Shown: in pieces, positions 7,361-9,120 of the stretch
Position numbering within the stretch: position 1 is the first letter of the stretch
How the letters are laid out: each line of letters begins with the position of its first letter
Assembly: GCA_964605915.1 (NCBI GenBank)
Contig: CAZSET010000167.1
Location: forward strand, 1-9,120
From: DAOVRD01 sp964605915
GTDB lineage: Bacteria; Planctomycetota; Brocadiia; SM23-32
Direction: 5' to 3'
DNA: 9,120 nt
Program-made: the position numbers and the translations under genes
Notes under the pieces: model-generated
The model's database searches: none
What the model was told of the DNA's origin: nothing
Seen by the model: the letters and a program-made list of their open reading frames with translations, nothing else

Positions 7361-7438
7361 TGTCATCCCGAACGCGCCGTCCCCACCACTTGTCATCCCG
7401 AACGCGCCGTCCCCACCACTTGTCATCCCGAACGCGCC
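7361..7438 (+). repeat. 30-bp perfect tandem repeat beginning TGTCATCCCGAACGCGCC
   Basis: Two identical 30-base units (7361-7390, 7391-7420) are followed by the first 18 bases of a third (7421-7438). There are no differing spacers, so it is not a CRISPR array. The unit start resembles the TGTCATCC-type dispersed elements that often give spurious CHPER peptides in intergenic DNA. Confidence 0.93.
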
Positions 7439-7455
7439 TCCGGGCGCGGAGGGAT
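7425..7455 (+). repeat. Imperfect hairpin closing the 30-bp tandem repeat
   Basis: ATCCC (7425-7429) pairs with GGGAT (7451-7455) and CGCGC (7433-7437) with GCGCG (7444-7448), around a 6-base loop with a small internal loop. Only the third repeat copy has the right arm. No U-tract follows, so terminator activity is uncertain. Confidence 0.6.
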
Positions 7456-7503
7456 CTCGTGTCGTCGCGTAGCCGCAGTTGAGCTGTGCACGCCCTTTAT
7501 GGC

Positions 7504-7532
7504 TTGAAATCGGCCTCGAATCGGGCTATACT
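7504..7532 (+). promoter_or_regulatory. Sigma70-type promoter of the Rhs gene
   Basis: TTGAAA (7504-7509) and TATACT (7527-7532) are separated by 17 bases, the optimal spacing, and each hexamer matches the consensus at five of six positions. The predicted start near 7539 leaves a leader of about 28 bases before the ATG at 7567. It shares GGCTATACT with the bioY promoter. It lies 3' of an upstream in-frame ATG (7486), which argues against that start. Confidence 0.65.
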
Positions 7533-7566
7533 CCGGGGTAGATATCGGCCTTCTTGGGGTAGGCGT

Positions 7567-9117
7567 ATGGAAGCCGTGGCTTGCCAGATGGGGTCTTGCC
7601 TACAGCACTCATCCCTCGTTGAGGTTGAGGCTTGTCCGCCGAAGCCTTGGCGAAGGGGGGAGAAGCAGTCCGGCAACTGGAACACGACGGCGGAGTATAA
7701 GTACGACGCCCGCAACCGCCGCATTCTGAAGACCGTGACGAACAAGGGCTCCTTGAACGGGACGACGCGCTTCCTCTGGGGCGGCGCTGGGGACTGGCAA
7801 TGCCTGGAGGAGCGGGACAGCTCCGGGGACGTGGTGGCGAGATTCACCTATGCGCCGGGCTACATCGACGCCGTGGCGGTGCAGGAGCGCGACCTGAACG
7901 CGGACGACGACTTCGGGGACAGCAATGAAGTGGTCTATTACCACAGCAACACGCTCTTCACCGTGTACGCTCTCAGCGACGCGAATGAGAGTGTCATCGA
8001 GCGCTATCGCTATGACGCCTACGGCGCCTGCACGGTGCTGGATGCGGACGGCTCCGCGGACGCGGACGGGATATCCGACGTGCTGAATCCGTATACGTTC
8101 ACAGGTCGTAGAGTTGACCTGGAATCCGGCCTCATGCAGTACCGGAATGGCTACTACCACACCGGCCTCGGCCGATTCATCAGCAGGGATCCGGCAGGGT
8201 ACGCGGACAGCCACGCACTGTACGCGTATTCTATATGCCGTCCGACTGCTGGTGTTGATCCGAGCGGGAATAAGTGGGAGCTGACCTATGCCAAGGCAAT
8301 CGATATTGTGGATCGGGAGGGACTAACTCCCGAAGAAATCGACCGTATGACGGAGCATTTTCGTTTGGCATTGATGTCCCAAGCGGGTCTGAGCGGAGAG
8401 CAGCTCGAGAATGCGCTGGCCCAAAAGAGGAAGGAATGGAAAGCCAACTGGCGACTTGTCGGCAGACACATGGTCGCCGGCTTCTGGGTGAACAAAGAGA
8501 CGGGCCAAAGGCAGGGAGGGATGTGGGCTGAGCCCCTGCGTGTGGCAGCTTACGACGACCGCGAAAACCCCGATTTGGACTGGTACAAGAAGGATGCGGG
8601 GCCGGAGTACAAGGCGGCCGCCAGAAGAGACGCGGGGCCCTGGCCATATAGCTTCTTTGTGGAGCAACCCGGTGACCTAGCCCCCGGCATGAAGCGAGCA
8701 CGCGTAGCCAAGTGGTGTTATAGGTATGAGAATTGGCCGCTTCCGTGGCCCTTCTGGCCGTTTGTGACGAACCTGAGTATCTACGACCATGGGACATGGA
8801 ATCCAGAAGTTCCTGGCTCGGATAGGCAACAGGCCGGCGATTCAATACTGCTGGAAGTCGGGCGGGAGTGCCCGCATTTTGCGATGTTCTCGAGATTGGA
8901 GTTGTACGGGTGCTATGCGGGACAGGATAAGGCTTTCATGGAGCGGATTCTCGACTCGTGCAAGAGGCTCGCATGCGTGAAGGCGTGCACGGGTGTCGTC
9001 GCTTACAACAAGTTGGCTGGCCGCATCTGTGTCGGGGAATGGCGTTATGTTTGCCGGGACGACATAGAGGGTCGTACCAAGACCGTCGTGACGCCTTTGC
9101 TTAAGAGTGGTTCGTAG
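7567..9117 (+). CDS. N-terminally truncated Rhs-family protein with variable C-terminal tip (putative cysteine-peptidase-like toxin domain)
   Basis: A 516-residue protein. Residues 1 to about 37 do not look like Rhs. From GNWNTTAEYKYDARNRR (37-52) it reads as YD/RHS repeat sequence, then the RHS core signature: PYTFTGRR (175-182), ESGLMQYRNGYY (186-197), GLGRFISRDPAGY (200-212) and terminal DPSG (231-234). Full Rhs proteins usually exceed 1000 residues and carry an export signal; both the long barrel-forming N-terminus and a signal are missing. The 282 residues after DPSG form a tip I do not recognise by name. It holds hydrophobic strands ending in His408-Gly409 (NLSIYDHGT) and Cys449 (LELYGCYAG), a clan CD-like arrangement, and a Trp/Pro-rich stretch at 384-399. 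Base composition drops in the tip: 30 of 60 bases are G/C at 8281-8340, against 37 of 60 at 7981-8040 in the core. The ATG is preceded by a weak GGGG (7556-7559) and a good promoter. No immunity gene is seen before the window ends. Confidence 0.8.
   Translation: MEAVACQMGSCLQHSSLVEVEACPPKPWRRGEKQSGNWNTTAEYKYDARNRRILKTVTNKGSLNGTTRFLWGGAGDWQCLEERDSSGDVVARFTYAPGYIDAVAVQERDLNADDDFGDSNEVVYYHSNTLFTVYALSDANESVIERYRYDAYGACTVLDADGSADADGISDVLNPYTFTGRRVDLESGLMQYRNGYYHTGLGRFISRDPAGYADSHALYAYSICRPTAGVDPSGNKWELTYAKAIDIVDREGLTPEEIDRMTEHFRLALMSQAGLSGEQLENALAQKRKEWKANWRLVGRHMVAGFWVNKETGQRQGGMWAEPLRVAAYDDRENPDLDWYKKDAGPEYKAAARRDAGPWPYSFFVEQPGDLAPGMKRARVAKWCYRYENWPLPWPFWPFVTNLSIYDHGTWNPEVPGSDRQQAGDSILLEVGRECPHFAMFSRLELYGCYAGQDKAFMERILDSCKRLACVKACTGVVAYNKLAGRICVGEWRYVCRDDIEGRTKTVVTPLLKSGS
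7631..7661 (+). repeat. Dispersed-repeat-like segment inside the 5' end of the Rhs gene
   Basis: This segment starts TGTCCGCCGAAGCC and continues with TTGGCGAAGGGGGGA, which recalls the common intergenic palindromic elements of the TCCGCC...GGCGGA form with one arm altered. Only a 4-bp stem (CGCC 7637-7640, GGCG 7649-7652) is intact. It encodes the ACPPKPWRRG stretch just before Rhs similarity begins, suggesting that the reading frame was joined through a repeat. Confidence 0.4.
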
Positions 9118-9120
9118 CGC

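Noticed and set aside
7361..7438. Possible CRISPR array
   Set aside because: The 30-base units abut with no spacers and there are no cas genes nearby.
6838..7482. 214-codon plus-strand frame overlapping the end of bioY
   Set aside because: It is built almost wholly from hexamer, heptamer and 30-bp repeats, with a low-complexity product and no supported start.
6924..7503. tRNA, small RNA or transposase in the gene-poor stretch
   Set aside because: I found no cloverleaf, no transposase-like frame and no terminal inverted repeats with target duplications; only short repeats are supported.
7292..7507. 71-codon frame with repeated GNWQLAT and CHPERA peptides
   Set aside because: The peptide repeats are direct translations of the heptamer array and the 30-bp tandem repeat, a well-known type of spurious ORF.
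7486..7566. Upstream ATG start for the Rhs gene
   Set aside because: The strong promoter at 7504-7532 lies downstream of this ATG, and the 27 extra codons show no Rhs or signal-peptide character.

Overview
The window is a high-GC bacterial chromosome segment. Its left two thirds carries part of the eastern (carbonyl) and western (methyl) branches of the Wood-Ljungdahl acetyl-CoA pathway, so the host is probably an anaerobe that fixes CO2/CO or oxidises acetyl-CoA. GTG and TTG starts, the TTGnnA-N17/18-TATACT promoters, the TGCCANN heptamer repeats and the style of the Rhs core would fit a Planctomycetota (Phycisphaerae-like) lineage. That placement is an impression from sequence style; no marker gene is present to prove it.

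Layout. Positions 1-4332 form one tightly packed plus-strand operon: the 3' end of a corrinoid-protein reductive activator (acsV/RACo type), cdhD/acsD (small subunit of the corrinoid iron-sulfur protein), acsE (methyl-THF:corrinoid protein methyltransferase), a DUF3786 protein, a BioD-like/DRTGG ATPase resembling the N-terminal regulatory half of phosphotransacetylase, and a small receiver-domain protein whose phospho-acceptor Asp is replaced by His. A 92-bp gap with a strong Shine-Dalgarno leads to fhs (formate-THF ligase, TTG start, 4425-6113). Fhs makes formyl-THF, the methyl branch reduces it, AcsE passes the methyl group to the corrinoid of the AcsC/AcsD protein, and the activator rescues oxidised corrinoid. 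AcsA, AcsB and AcsC are not in the window and probably lie upstream.

After fhs the style changes. A heptamer-built inverted repeat (6132-6198) precedes bioY (biotin ECF transporter S component, 6279-6923), which has its own good promoter. About 580 bp without a credible gene follow (6924-7503). This stretch is a mosaic of short repeats: CTCCTR hexamers, TGCCANN/NNTGGCA heptamers in both orientations, a 12-bp palindrome, and a 30-bp tandem repeat ending in a hairpin.

The right end (7567-9117) is an N-terminally truncated Rhs protein. A canonical promoter (7504-7532) reads directly into it. Its 282-residue variable C-terminal tip has lower GC than the core and shows a His-Gly/Cys arrangement like clan CD (caspase-fold) cysteine peptidases. 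No immunity gene is visible before the window ends.

The best candidates for something undescribed are the DUF3786 / stand-alone Pta-N-like ATPase / pseudo-receiver trio inside the acs operon, the Rhs tip, and the heptamer repeat family around bioY.
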